Positions 17,175 to 26,265 of a stretch of DNA of 64,000 nucleotides are shown in pieces. This DNA comes from Candidatus Saccharimonadota bacterium. GTDB lineage: Bacteria; Patescibacteriota; Saccharimonadia; Saccharimonadales; Saccharimonadaceae. The stretch covers positions 1 through 64,000 of the forward strand of contig JAFWLS010000013.1 of the NCBI GenBank assembly GCA_017514045.1, given 5' to 3'. Below the pieces are notes generated by a model, which was not told the DNA's origin, ran no database searches, and saw only the letters and a program-made list of their open reading frames with translations. How positions within the stretch are numbered: the stretch's first letter is position 1; every line of letters starts with the position of its first letter. Position numbers and translations under genes: made by a program.

Positions 17175-19747
17175 AGAAAAAAGGCCCATTAATTGTAATC
17201 GGCATATTATTAATCCTAATAGTCGGTTTGATTTTTTTAGCGCAAAGCGTCATGCCTTTCGCTATCGTCAATCGTATGATTGAAGAGTTTAACACTACCG
17301 GGTTTTCTTCCGTCCTCCGCTCTGACAATGTTCTTAGCTACCAAATGTCTAGCTCTGACCCCAACTTTGGACTTACGAAACATCAAAAAGACAGCCTTGC
17401 AGAAAATAAGGTTTTCCCGATTGATACAGGCGGTGGTACAGTACTAGTTTATAAAGCATCGTCGCTAGATACTTGGAATGTTGCACACTCTGATATCCCG
17501 GCGAGCCCGGACATCGGCGATGTCAAAAATAAATTGACATCAACATACGAGGGCTACAACTTTAACAAACTGGTCCCCGTTCCCATTGAGGACGCAATGC
17601 AGGACGGTAATTTTAAGAACCCGTATACGACCGCATCCAAAACCTGGCGAGGCGGTAACTCTGGCTGGTACGACACTCTAAGCTCCCTGAACGAACAAAT
17701 CCGTGGCTATACGCGCAGCCGTTTTTGGTATACAGCTACAGACAAGCTCAGCTCCAGTCTTACCACTAGCGCCAAAGTTCTGGGATATCGTAAATCTCTC
17801 GCAGGGAAAGCATGGACTAGAGTCACTGGCCGTCGCACCCTTAATGAGTTCATCGGCGACACAATGGCCGGAACGCACATTGGCCAGATGCTCGGCATCA
17901 AGACAGTGAACCCAACAAAAGTCGGCAGCGCAACCAAAATCGGGTTAACCACCGCCGCGCTTGTCAACGGTATTTCTAGCTTTGCTAATATTAGCTGCCA
18001 AGCCCTTCAAATGGTTTCAAAAGCCCAGACACTTATTGCGAGCATACAAAACTTGCAATATCTGAATCTTGCCACAGGCATTCTAGAGGCAGTGCAAAGC
18101 ACTCAAGTTGGGTATAGCGACGGCGAACCAATGAGAGAATACATGGAGGGCCTAACCATTAATGACGATTCTGGCAAGAATGGTATGATGTCTGACGGAA
18201 TGTCGGCACTTATGACTGGGTCTACTATAGACGAATCATCTCTGAGTGTCCAGGCGGTTAGCTCCGAAAATGCTATGATGAACATTGACAAATCCCCGTC
18301 CGGGAATGTTGTTATCGACGCTCTAAGGGAAGCGGCTACAGGCATAACAAATATCCTTGCAGCAATCAACACCTGCAACAAAGTCGCCGCGGGTTTAAAT
18401 GTCGTGAGTACTGTTATGTCGATAGCTATAGGCGCAGTTACGGCTGGTATAGGCTCTATAGCCGTAGCTATTTGCCAAAGTCTTGTTTCTGCTGCTATTG
18501 CCCCAGCGCTTGAGGGGGTAGCTAACGCTGTTGTCAAGTGGGTATGGGAGCAATTCGCCTCGACAATCGCCCAAAATGTTGCCGTTGACTGGGTGGGCGA
18601 AGATCTCGGCAACGCACTTTTTTCTGCTGGCGATCTATATATCCAATCGCAGCATCAGATTGGGTCCGGTGTCCCGGCCAGCAAAGAGAATGTAATTGCC
18701 TATCGTCGAGAGCAAAATCGCATTATAGCCGAAGAAGCTGAATACCAACGGAGCGTTCGTTCGCCATTTGATATTAATTCTCAGTATACGTTCTTAGGCA
18801 GCATAGTATATAATCTAGTACCTATTGCCACCACATCTGGCGCAGGCAATATTATTAAAAACATAGGCACACTTTTGTCGGATTCTGTTTCAGCAATTAC
18901 GCCCGCCGCATCCGCGGCAGCGGAAACCAAATTAACATTAGATTTTGGCAACTGTCCGACCCTTGAATCAATCGGCGCTTCCTGTGATAAAATGGGGCGT
19001 CCATTTATCATTTCTGACGAGAGTACACTTAAAGATTATAATCCAAAAGAAGTCGTCGATAAAATTAACGAGGTTGACCCAGGCGTTCTTACGCCGAATG
19101 GCGACGGGACGTATAAGATTCGCAAAGGATCTAACGCGGAAAAATTCTTGACATTCTGCAGCGAACGTCTCTCCAACTGGGGTCAATCAGACGCTCACAT
19201 TATGGAACAACTAGACGATGAAGCTAGAAGAGAGCAGTGGTGGAGAGATATTCCTCTCCTCGGCGACCTTATAGGGTCGTTCGTCGATTTATTTAGCGAC
19301 AGTTCAAAGAATGTGCCATGGATTGTAGGTAAAAAATGCGTTTACTCTTCAGAAAATGCAGAATTTTGGGAAAAAGAGGGCAAATATTATCAAGCATTCT
19401 ACCAAGATCAACGTATCATGGAGAATACTGGCGCTATCAAGGAGAGTTCAGCGAAAATCGCACTGGACAACTATCATGAGGAAAACCCTATTGATAATTC
19501 TCCAGAGGGCATTCTTGCCCGTTATTCCGGCATGACTAAAGAGGATGTGGTTGCCACGATTGAGTTTATCGAGGGGATGAATTATATTGCCAACTACAAT
19601 CCCGAAGAACGCCTCGCTTTTGGCGTAGAAGAGCCAGATGGTACTGTGTATTTCGAAAGAACCGAAGATGATTTCGCGAGGTTCGTCGCCGCTGAACCGA
19701 AGTACATTATTTACGACACACTCCGAAACAAGGCTACTATAGGTTAA
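16973..19747 (+). CDS. Giant membrane-anchored protein, paralogue B
   Basis: A 924-residue protein with the same plan as its upstream neighbour: a polar 60-residue N-terminus, a membrane helix (PLIVIGILLILIVGLIFLA) followed by SVMPFAIVNRMIEEFN, and shared blocks TASKTWRGGNSGWYDT, LNLATGILEAVQSTQVGYSD, RSPFDINSQYTFLGSIVYNL and NPIDNSPEGILARYSGMTKE. An Ala/Gly-rich hydrophobic region (about 18400-18560) could insert in a membrane. Cys pairs (FGNCPTLESIGASC, shared with FGECPIMNSVGAVC of paralogue A) suggest an extracytoplasmic disulfide. It starts within paralogue A and ends 1 nt before the P-type ATPase, so ATPase translation is probably coupled to it. Function unknown. Confidence 0.8.
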   Translation: MPEQFLQNAEKFSVGKKNPKSDGAVNEARAAEGGQPYNEYSVERDTFRNSVTGKNNKKNAKAKLGGLKKKGPLIVIGILLILIVGLIFLAQSVMPFAIVNRMIEEFNTTGFSSVLRSDNVLSYQMSSSDPNFGLTKHQKDSLAENKVFPIDTGGGTVLVYKASSLDTWNVAHSDIPASPDIGDVKNKLTSTYEGYNFNKLVPVPIEDAMQDGNFKNPYTTASKTWRGGNSGWYDTLSSLNEQIRGYTRSRFWYTATDKLSSSLTTSAKVLGYRKSLAGKAWTRVTGRRTLNEFIGDTMAGTHIGQMLGIKTVNPTKVGSATKIGLTTAALVNGISSFANISCQALQMVSKAQTLIASIQNLQYLNLATGILEAVQSTQVGYSDGEPMREYMEGLTINDDSGKNGMMSDGMSALMTGSTIDESSLSVQAVSSENAMMNIDKSPSGNVVIDALREAATGITNILAAINTCNKVAAGLNVVSTVMSIAIGAVTAGIGSIAVAICQSLVSAAIAPALEGVANAVVKWVWEQFASTIAQNVAVDWVGEDLGNALFSAGDLYIQSQHQIGSGVPASKENVIAYRREQNRIIAEEAEYQRSVRSPFDINSQYTFLGSIVYNLVPIATTSGAGNIIKNIGTLLSDSVSAITPAASAAAETKLTLDFGNCPTLESIGASCDKMGRPFIISDESTLKDYNPKEVVDKINEVDPGVLTPNGDGTYKIRKGSNAEKFLTFCSERLSNWGQSDAHIMEQLDDEARREQWWRDIPLLGDLIGSFVDLFSDSSKNVPWIVGKKCVYSSENAEFWEKEGKYYQAFYQDQRIMENTGAIKESSAKIALDNYHEENPIDNSPEGILARYSGMTKEDVVATIEFIEGMNYIANYNPEERLAFGVEEPDGTVYFERTEDDFARFVAAEPKYIIYDTLRNKATIG

Positions 19748-19748
19748 T

Positions 19749-22274
19749 ATGCTTTATTATAATCACTCGGTCAAGGATTCATTGATTGACCAACGCACCG
19801 ATTCAGAAACTGGTTTATCGAACAAAGAAGTAAAAAAAAGACGCGCTAAATACGGCGAAAATTTGCTCAATATTCAGACTACACCGCTCTGGAGAAAACT
19901 ACTAGAGCCCTTTGCTGACCTTTTCATGATTATTCTCGTAATTGCACTGGTTTTATCAATTATCCAGCAATCTTGGACAGAAGTAGCAGTAATTGCACTT
20001 GATATGGCACTAGACGTTGCAGTCTTCTATGTTCAACGCTTTTCAACCGAACGAGTCCTAAATTCTCTAAAAGAAAAAACCATTCAACAGATTACGGTTT
20101 TACGTGAAGGAAAAGAAATTGAGGTAGACGCAAGTGAACTCGTACCTGGCGACATCGTTATTTTACACGAAGGAGACCGTATCCCAGCAGACGGTAGAAT
20201 TGTCAATGAATCCGGACTTCTCACTAACGAATCTATGCTTACCGGTGAATCTGAAGCGATCGCTAAAGATGCGAAGGCTATTTCTGGTAAGAAAAAAATT
20301 TACGAACAGCGCAATATGGTTTTTGCAGGCTCATTTGTAATCACCGGCAGCTCTAGATTCGTAGTAACCGCGACTGGTAACAATACTGAATATGGAAAGA
20401 TTGCTTCTCTCGCATCCGGTGCTTCTGTCACCTCGCCAATCCAAGATAAAATCAACGGCCTAGTCGTTAAGATTGCCGGTATAATTCTAATTGTTGCTGG
20501 AATTGTTTTAGTTGTTCAGTTAGTCGACGGTATTCCGTTCTATAATGCCATCCAATTCACATTGGCCATGATTGTATCCGCCGTACCAGAAGATTTGCCA
20601 ATCGTTACAGCGATTATTCTTGCCATTGGTGCAATTCGCTTAGCGAGAAAAAGTGCTTTGATAAAGGAATTGCGCGCAATTCAAAGTATCGGCATCGTTA
20701 CCACCATAGCTTCAGATAAGACCGGTACCCTCACGGAGAACAAACTATCGCTTCGCGATAGTTGGAATCCAGAAACAAAAAAAACGCTGAAAAACAATGA
20801 GAAGTTTATCACAACTATAGCTCAATCTGCAGTGCCTATTGATTCTGCGACCGATCCACTCGATCTCGCTATTTGGAATTATGTCAAAGCCGAAGCCCCG
20901 TATCTTACTGACTTAAAACCACTCAAGACATATGCGTTCGACCAAGACCTTAAGACTTCTGGTAATCTTTTCGAAGATAAGCGTGGCCACCTGCGTCTCA
21001 TTATTAAGGGCGCTCCTGAAACCGTCCTTGCAAAGTGTACGAGCATGAGCAAAGCAACTATTAAGGCAGCCGAATCCCGATTGGAAGACTTTTCTGGCAA
21101 AGGCTATAAAGTTATCGCTATCGCGTCAGCCAAAATCAATCACGAAATTAACGAACTCAATAAGTTGACAAAGAGTGACGTCTTCAACTTTGAAGGTTTT
21201 ATCGCAATTGCTGATACCGTCCGGATCGGGGTTACCGACGCCATTGAGTCTGCCTCAACCGCAGGGGTCAAGGTTAAAATGGTAACCGGTGACCACGCGC
21301 AAACTGCTTTTGCAATTGGACGAGAACTTGGTTTATGCACCGAATTTTCTGAAGTACTAGATTGCTCTAAGCTTGGAGACCTCCCAGACTCTGATCTTGA
21401 GGACCAAGTACGCAGTGCAACTATCTTTGCCCGAGTTACGCCCGAGGACAAATTCCGGATTTTAAATATAATCAAAAAATCTGAGGTTGTAGCTATGACC
21501 GGCGATGGCGTAAACGATGTCCCGGCGCTTACGAATGCTCATGTGGGTATTGCTATGGGCAGCTCACCAAGTATCGTTCAAGATGCGGGTGATATTGTTC
21601 TTCTTGATAACAATTTTTCTAATATAGTCTCCGCCATGAAAGAAGGCCGCGTTATTATTGCCAATATTCGTCGTATGCTAATCTATCTGCTTTCTACTAA
21701 TGCAGGTGAGGTATTGGCTACACTTGGGGCTCTATTCATTTCTGGATCTCAGTTACTTCTACCGATTCAAATTCTCTGGATTAATATGGTGACAGATTCG
21801 CTTATGGTGGTTCCGATTGGATTAGAGCCTCCAGAACACGAATTCATGTCACAAAAACCAGAAGATAAAGAAGCACCCATTCTCCCCAAGATCTTAATCA
21901 AACGAATGGCAATCATTACACTTACGATGACAGCTGTCGCTCTTGGAACTTACTATATAGCCCTCAATTATTTTTCGCATGACGAGGCAAATACTCTCGC
22001 TTTTACAGCCATGGTCGTCGTTCAGTGGTCGAATGCATTTTGTGTCCGTGGCACATATGAATCTGCCTTTAAACGCTTAAAAGTGAAAAACAATCTTTTC
22101 CTACTGGCCTTCGTCGTGGCTATTGTTCTCCAAATTCTTGTTTTATTCGGACCACTCTCTATTCTTACGAAGACTGTACCGGTCGACACGCTCGCCCTAG
22201 CGATGACAATAGCTATTGCGTTCGCGGTACCAATAATCGTTACAGAACTACACAAAAAACTTTCCAAAAAGTGA
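19749..22274 (+). CDS. P-type cation-transporting ATPase (Ca2+-ATPase-like, type II)
   Basis: An 841-residue P-type ATPase. Motifs in order: N-terminal cation-ATPase domain (SNKEVKKRRAKYGENLL), actuator TGES (LTGESEAIA), M4 PEDLP, phosphorylation loop SDKTGTLTENK, nucleotide-binding domain with KGAPE, hinge VKMVTGDHAQTAFAIG and GDGVNDVPAL. The membrane ion-site residues are SERCA-like in M5 (STNAGEVL) and M6 (WINMVTDSL), which favours Ca2+. However M4 reads PEDLP where Ca2+ pumps have PEGLP, and M6 lacks the usual Gly-Leu-Pro after TD. The substrate (Ca2+, Mn2+ or another cation) is therefore not certain. The gene begins 1 nt after paralogue B with no Shine-Dalgarno site, so it depends on upstream translation. 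Confidence 0.93.
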   Translation: MLYYNHSVKDSLIDQRTDSETGLSNKEVKKRRAKYGENLLNIQTTPLWRKLLEPFADLFMIILVIALVLSIIQQSWTEVAVIALDMALDVAVFYVQRFSTERVLNSLKEKTIQQITVLREGKEIEVDASELVPGDIVILHEGDRIPADGRIVNESGLLTNESMLTGESEAIAKDAKAISGKKKIYEQRNMVFAGSFVITGSSRFVVTATGNNTEYGKIASLASGASVTSPIQDKINGLVVKIAGIILIVAGIVLVVQLVDGIPFYNAIQFTLAMIVSAVPEDLPIVTAIILAIGAIRLARKSALIKELRAIQSIGIVTTIASDKTGTLTENKLSLRDSWNPETKKTLKNNEKFITTIAQSAVPIDSATDPLDLAIWNYVKAEAPYLTDLKPLKTYAFDQDLKTSGNLFEDKRGHLRLIIKGAPETVLAKCTSMSKATIKAAESRLEDFSGKGYKVIAIASAKINHEINELNKLTKSDVFNFEGFIAIADTVRIGVTDAIESASTAGVKVKMVTGDHAQTAFAIGRELGLCTEFSEVLDCSKLGDLPDSDLEDQVRSATIFARVTPEDKFRILNIIKKSEVVAMTGDGVNDVPALTNAHVGIAMGSSPSIVQDAGDIVLLDNNFSNIVSAMKEGRVIIANIRRMLIYLLSTNAGEVLATLGALFISGSQLLLPIQILWINMVTDSLMVVPIGLEPPEHEFMSQKPEDKEAPILPKILIKRMAIITLTMTAVALGTYYIALNYFSHDEANTLAFTAMVVVQWSNAFCVRGTYESAFKRLKVKNNLFLLAFVVAIVLQILVLFGPLSILTKTVPVDTLALAMTIAIAFAVPIIVTELHKKLSKK

Positions 22275-22530
22275 AGGCTTTTGACGAGACAGTTGTAGAT
22301 TTAAGTTTTGCTAAAGTATTATTTGTCAATATAGCACAGGGTACAACCAGAAGTAGCCAGAACAAGTGTGAAATCCTAGCAGAAACGAAACAGATATAGC
22401 GTTGTAGAATGTTCTAAATACGTAAGTAGGGAAAATGTATTTTTTACTGTTGTGATAAATACAACAAATAACAGATGAACAGTGCATATTTATAGATAAA
22501 CACAAACATAAAAAAACTTTATAAAAACCC

Positions 22531-22559
22531 TTGACACGCTATATCTAGTGTCATAGAAT
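22531..22559 (+). promoter_or_regulatory. nrdDG promoter
   Basis: TTGACA (22531-22536), 17 nt, TAGAAT (22554-22559). The spacer is filled by the first NrdR-like box, so a bound repressor would block RNA polymerase. Confidence 0.8.
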
Positions 22560-22583
22560 AATCATAGACGCTAGATGTAGTGT
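22536..22583 (+). promoter_or_regulatory. Tandem NrdR boxes
   Basis: Two 16-bp imperfect palindromes, ACGCTATATCTAGTGT at 22536-22551 and ACGCTAGATGTAGTGT at 22568-22583. They match the published NrdR-box consensus ACACWATATATWGTGT at 14 and 13 of 16 positions. Their starts are 32 bp apart, three helical turns, which is the usual arrangement for NrdR tetramer binding. Box 1 lies between -35 and -10 and box 2 just after the start site. They lie upstream of an RNR operon, and an NrdR homologue is encoded at 45781-46263. Confidence 0.8.
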
Positions 22584-22662
22584 CTAGCACACCCAACAAT
22601 AATTGAAGAAACCATAAATAAACACCTAATTTAGAAGAAAGGTACAAGGAGGTCTATTTTCT

Positions 22663-25035
22663 ATGTTCAAAAAAATTATTAAACGAGACGGAAAGATAGT
22701 CGATTTCAAAATTGAAAAGATTATTGATGCCATGACAAAAGCTGGCGTGGCTACTGGCGAGTTCGATCGTGAGCGCGCTAAGGAATTAGCCGCCGAGTTC
22801 GAAACCACCGCCAAAGAAGTTATTAAGTCGCGCATTCCAACTGTCGAACAAGTCCAAGACGCTGTCGAAAAAGTACTCAAAGATGCTGGATTTAAACGCA
22901 CGGCTCGCGCCTACGCAGATTATCGTGCTCAGCGTAGCGATATTCGTATTGCTAAATCTGACCTTATGAATATTTATCGTACCATCGCCATTGCCGATGC
23001 ATCGGAAGACTCAGACGTTAAACGTGGCAATGCTAACGTCGACGGCAACTCAGCCATGGGCAAAATGCTTCAATTCGGCGCCGAAGGATCTAAAGTCTTT
23101 GCCAAGACCTCCCTTATGAAGGCAGAATACGCCTACGCTCACAATAATGGCGATATCCACGTCCACGATCTGGACTTTTACGCTACAGGTACACTTACAT
23201 GCTGCCAAACCGATCCACTTCGACTCTTTAAGAACGGCTTTAACACTGGCCATGGCCATCTTCGCACGCCACAATCTATTGGTTCCTATGCTGCACTTGC
23301 TGCCATTATCCTCCAAGCAAATCAGAACGAGCAACACGGTGGTCAATCTATTCCAAACTTTGACTATGCTATGGCTCCAGGTGTAGATAAGACCTTTCGC
23401 AAAGCTCTCCGACGCAATATCGAAAAATACAACGCCTTTGTCGATAAAAAGAATCGAGTCGATATCCAAATTGGTGACTATATCGAATTCGGTGACGACG
23501 CTAAGCTTTCCCGCATGAAAGTTCCTAAAGCCGTGATCAAAGCATCTGTCGAAGATACTGAAAGTCAGACAGAGCAGGCGATGGAAGGCTTCATTCACAA
23601 CCTTAATACTATGCACTCTCGTGCTGGCGCTCAAGTTCCATTTACCTCAATTAATTTCGGTACCGACACTTCTCCAGCCGGTCGCCTCGTCTCCAAGATG
23701 CTTCTTGAAGCCACCGATCATGGTTTAGGCAAGGGCGAAACGCCAATCTTCCCGATCTCTATCTTTAAAGTCAAAGAAGGCATCAACTATAATCCAGAAG
23801 ACCCAAACTACGATCTATTCAAACGCAGTATGGAAGTATCTGCCAAGCGCCTATTCCCGAACTTCTGTTTTGTGGATGCCCCGTACAACCTTAAATACTA
23901 CAAACCAGGCGACTATCGCACGGAAATCGCAACTATGGGATGCCGAACCCGTGTTTTCGCCTCCGTATTTCCAGAATCCGACGGTATTGTAACTGGCCGT
24001 GGTAACCTTTCCTTCACGACTGTGAATCTCGTCCGTCTCGGTATCAAGCATGGCATCGCAACTGGCGAACGCGATGAGGCCGACTGGACAGCCTTCTTTG
24101 CTGACCTAGACCACGTTATGGATCTTTGTGAAGGTGAGCTATATGAACGCTTTGAATTCCAGGCTAATCAGCACGTACGTAACTTCCCATTCCTCATGGG
24201 CCAAGGTAACTGGTTTGGCTCAGAAAAGTTATCGCCAAACGACACACTCCGTGACGTTATTAAACATGGTACGCTTTCGATTGGCTTCATTGGCCTCGCC
24301 GAAACGCTCGTTGCTATGACTGGTAAACACCATGGCGAGGACGAAACGGCGCGCGAACTTGGTCTCGACATCATTTCGCATATGCGCGAAAGATGTGATG
24401 AATACTCTAAAAAGCATCACCTTAACTTCTCGCTACTTGCAACTCCAGCCGAAGGCTTGGCTGGTCGCTTCACCAAAATGGATCGCAAAGAATATGGCGA
24501 GCTTGCAGGTGTTACCGACCGCGAATACTACACAAACTCCTTCCACGTTCCTGTATATTACCCAATTTCGGCTTTTGACAAAATCGAGATTGAAGCCCCA
24601 TATCACGAATTATGCAACGCCGGCCACATCTCATACATTGAACTAGACGGCGACCCCACACAGAATATCGAAGCATTCGAGGCCGTCATTCGTAAAATGC
24701 ACGATTGCGGTATCGGATACGGCTCCGTTAATCATCCGGTCGATCGCGATCCAGTGTGTGGATTCTCGGGCATAATATCTGGCCACACATGTCCATCTTG
24801 TGGCCGCGAAGAAGGCGATATGCCATTCGAACGTCTTCGCCGTATTACTGGGTATTTAGTAGGTACGCTTGACCGCTGGAATGACGGGAAAAAAGCCGAA
24901 GAGCACGATCGTGTTAAGCATAACGTCGACTGTGGCTGTGCTCCATCTAATACTGAAGGTGTCTACACCGTCGAAGAAAAGAACGAGCGCGAAGCTGAAA
25001 AGATGAGTGCCGATAAAGCGTTGGGAAAAGAATAA
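22663..25035 (+). CDS. nrdD: Anaerobic (class III) ribonucleoside-triphosphate reductase
   Basis: A 790-residue class III RNR that makes dNTPs using a glycyl radical under anaerobic conditions. It starts with an ATP-cone allosteric domain (residues 1-95: KKIIKRDGKIVDFKIEKI). The core catalytic barrel follows. The C-terminal zinc site has four Cys (VCGFSG and TCPSCGREEG), then the glycyl-radical loop RRITGYLVGTLDRWN with G730 as the radical residue; YLV replaces the more common YLG. The start is set by AAGGAGG 10 nt upstream. Control by the NrdR-like boxes is expected. The activase nrdG follows 1 nt after the stop. No aerobic RNR is in the window. Confidence 0.96.
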   Translation: MFKKIIKRDGKIVDFKIEKIIDAMTKAGVATGEFDRERAKELAAEFETTAKEVIKSRIPTVEQVQDAVEKVLKDAGFKRTARAYADYRAQRSDIRIAKSDLMNIYRTIAIADASEDSDVKRGNANVDGNSAMGKMLQFGAEGSKVFAKTSLMKAEYAYAHNNGDIHVHDLDFYATGTLTCCQTDPLRLFKNGFNTGHGHLRTPQSIGSYAALAAIILQANQNEQHGGQSIPNFDYAMAPGVDKTFRKALRRNIEKYNAFVDKKNRVDIQIGDYIEFGDDAKLSRMKVPKAVIKASVEDTESQTEQAMEGFIHNLNTMHSRAGAQVPFTSINFGTDTSPAGRLVSKMLLEATDHGLGKGETPIFPISIFKVKEGINYNPEDPNYDLFKRSMEVSAKRLFPNFCFVDAPYNLKYYKPGDYRTEIATMGCRTRVFASVFPESDGIVTGRGNLSFTTVNLVRLGIKHGIATGERDEADWTAFFADLDHVMDLCEGELYERFEFQANQHVRNFPFLMGQGNWFGSEKLSPNDTLRDVIKHGTLSIGFIGLAETLVAMTGKHHGEDETARELGLDIISHMRERCDEYSKKHHLNFSLLATPAEGLAGRFTKMDRKEYGELAGVTDREYYTNSFHVPVYYPISAFDKIEIEAPYHELCNAGHISYIELDGDPTQNIEAFEAVIRKMHDCGIGYGSVNHPVDRDPVCGFSGIISGHTCPSCGREEGDMPFERLRRITGYLVGTLDRWNDGKKAEEHDRVKHNVDCGCAPSNTEGVYTVEEKNEREAEKMSADKALGKE

Positions 25036-25036
25036 T

Positions 25037-25528
25037 ATGAAAATTCGATTGAGCGGACCTCTAGAACATGATTCAATCGTTAACGGGTACGGCCTCCGGG
25101 CCGTACTCTGGACGCAAGGATGTTTGACACACTGTAAAGGTTGTCAGAATCCTGAGACATGGGATCTAGAAGGTGGGTTTGAAGTAGATACGGAAGAAAT
25201 AAAGGAACGTCTACGGGGTTTTAAGGGTCAAGCTGGTATCACATTCTGCGGCGGCGAACCGTTTCTCCAACCGGAAGCATGTAGAGAAATTGCTGATTTT
25301 TGCCACGAAGAGCTAGGATGGAATGTCTGGAGCTTTTCAGGATACACATATGAACAGATTCAAGCAAAAGGCGGCAAACAACTTGAATTCTTGAAGAGCC
25401 TCGACGCTCTCATTGATGGGCCATTCATTCTAGAACAACGTGATTTGTCGCTAAAGTTTCGTGGAAGTCGTAACCAGCGCCTTCTCCATCTAGAATTAGG
25501 AACTGGTAAAATTTGCAAAATAGAATAA
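25037..25528 (+). CDS. nrdG: Anaerobic RNR-activating radical SAM protein
   Basis: A 163-residue radical SAM activase. It carries the CX3CX2C iron-sulfur motif in GCLTHCKGCQNPETW (C29, C33, C36), the SAM-binding ITFCGGEPFLQP motif and SFSGYTYEQI, and generates the glycyl radical on NrdD. The N-terminal SIVNGYGLRAVLWTQGC block is diagnostic. A longer frame begins 30 nt earlier, inside nrdD, but ATG 25037 directly after the nrdD stop gives the family's normal N-terminus. It is co-transcribed with nrdD. Confidence 0.96.
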   Translation: MKIRLSGPLEHDSIVNGYGLRAVLWTQGCLTHCKGCQNPETWDLEGGFEVDTEEIKERLRGFKGQAGITFCGGEPFLQPEACREIADFCHEELGWNVWSFSGYTYEQIQAKGGKQLEFLKSLDALIDGPFILEQRDLSLKFRGSRNQRLLHLELGTGKICKIE

Positions 25529-25544
25529 AATATTGCGCTCATGT

Positions 25545-25573
25545 TTGACACCCTCCGCACATAGTGGTAGAAT
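25545..25573 (+). promoter_or_regulatory. Promoter of the secreted Pro/Ser-rich protein gene
   Basis: TTGACA (25545-25550), 17 nt, TAGAAT (25568-25573). A 7-bp inverted repeat ATTTCCT/AGGAAAT follows at 25581-25600, and a strong AAGGAGGA Shine-Dalgarno site lies before the start codon. These are conventional signals, unlike the leaderless genes around it. Confidence 0.75.
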
Positions 25574-25635
25574 AGCAGTAATTTCCTGATGGGAGGAAAT
25601 GGATCATTACTATTTGTAGAAGGAGGAATTAATCC

Positions 25636-26244
25636 ATGAAACGCGTCCTGTCCGTATTCCTTGTCATGACCCTCTGTATGGGCCTGTTCGCCACCGCCGC
25701 GTTTGCTGATGACGTCAATACCAACACGACCGTGAATGTTAACGTCACCTATAACAACGCGTCCGCTCCCAGTGCCCCCAGTGCTCCCAGTGCCCCCAGC
25801 AGCCCCAGTTCTTCCAGCTCGAGCAGTTCGAGCGGATATACTGTGAGGCAGAAAAGAAACGCTCTCCGGCTGCTCTTTATTGATATCAAGAAAGAGCTTA
25901 ATCGTGAACTGGAGAATACCAGCGGGACCATCGTTGAGTTCAAAGATGGTGAGCTCGATCGCTCCGGACGTCGCATCGCGAAAGTTACTGCGAAGAGCGA
26001 CGAGAACGAAATGGTTACCTGCTATCTTATAGCCCTGCCCAAAGGCAGAATTCGGCTGCAGGATAACGGCAGATTCACCAAGGACACCTACGTTGAGGTA
26101 TTCTTCTCCTGGAACTATAACAGGAACCTTAACGTGGACAGCTATGATCCCAGTTGGTACATCACTGATCGCGATCAGACTGCCCAGGAAGCCATCGTTC
26201 AGTTCGCCGAGAAGCTGCTCGCAGGCGAAATCGTACGCCCCTAA
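25636..26244 (+). CDS. Secreted protein with Ser/Pro-rich linker, probably acquired
   Basis: A 202-residue protein with a classical signal peptide (MKRVLSVFLVMTLCMGLF then ATAAFA, cleavage likely before DDVN). A low-complexity linker of (A/S)PS repeats and a run of Ser (bases 25761-25836) follows, then a basic-charged globular domain (KRNALRLLFIDIKKELNREL; EVFFSWNYNRNLNVDSYDPS). No domain family is recognised. Its codon use differs from its neighbours: CTG, AAG, CAG, GCC and CCC are preferred and GC at third positions is visibly higher. The Firmicutes-style signal peptide, strong Shine-Dalgarno site, own promoter and own terminator all make recent transfer likely. The role is unknown; it would be secreted or stay at the surface. 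Confidence 0.8.
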   Translation: MKRVLSVFLVMTLCMGLFATAAFADDVNTNTTVNVNVTYNNASAPSAPSAPSAPSSPSSSSSSSSSGYTVRQKRNALRLLFIDIKKELNRELENTSGTIVEFKDGELDRSGRRIAKVTAKSDENEMVTCYLIALPKGRIRLQDNGRFTKDTYVEVFFSWNYNRNLNVDSYDPSWYITDRDQTAQEAIVQFAEKLLAGEIVRP

Positions 26245-26265
26245 CGTCCCATTTCCTCCCGACTT

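Larger units (their letters stand above)
22275..22662 (+). other. 388-nt non-coding interval upstream of nrdD
   Basis: No believable gene is present. The distal part (22531-22662) is the nrdD promoter, two NrdR-like boxes and a leader of about 95 nt. The proximal part is A/T-rich with a short imperfect hairpin TGTTG/CAACA (22448-22466). No clear terminator follows the ATPase gene. Confidence 0.7.

Noticed and set aside
23050-23634. Minus-strand open frame opposite nrdD
   Set aside because: nrdD is unmistakable on the plus strand; the opposite frame has no start signal or domain.
25761-25836. Short direct repeats that could suggest a CRISPR array or minisatellite
   Set aside because: They are codon-level repeats for a Ser/Pro linker, without spacers, and stay in frame.
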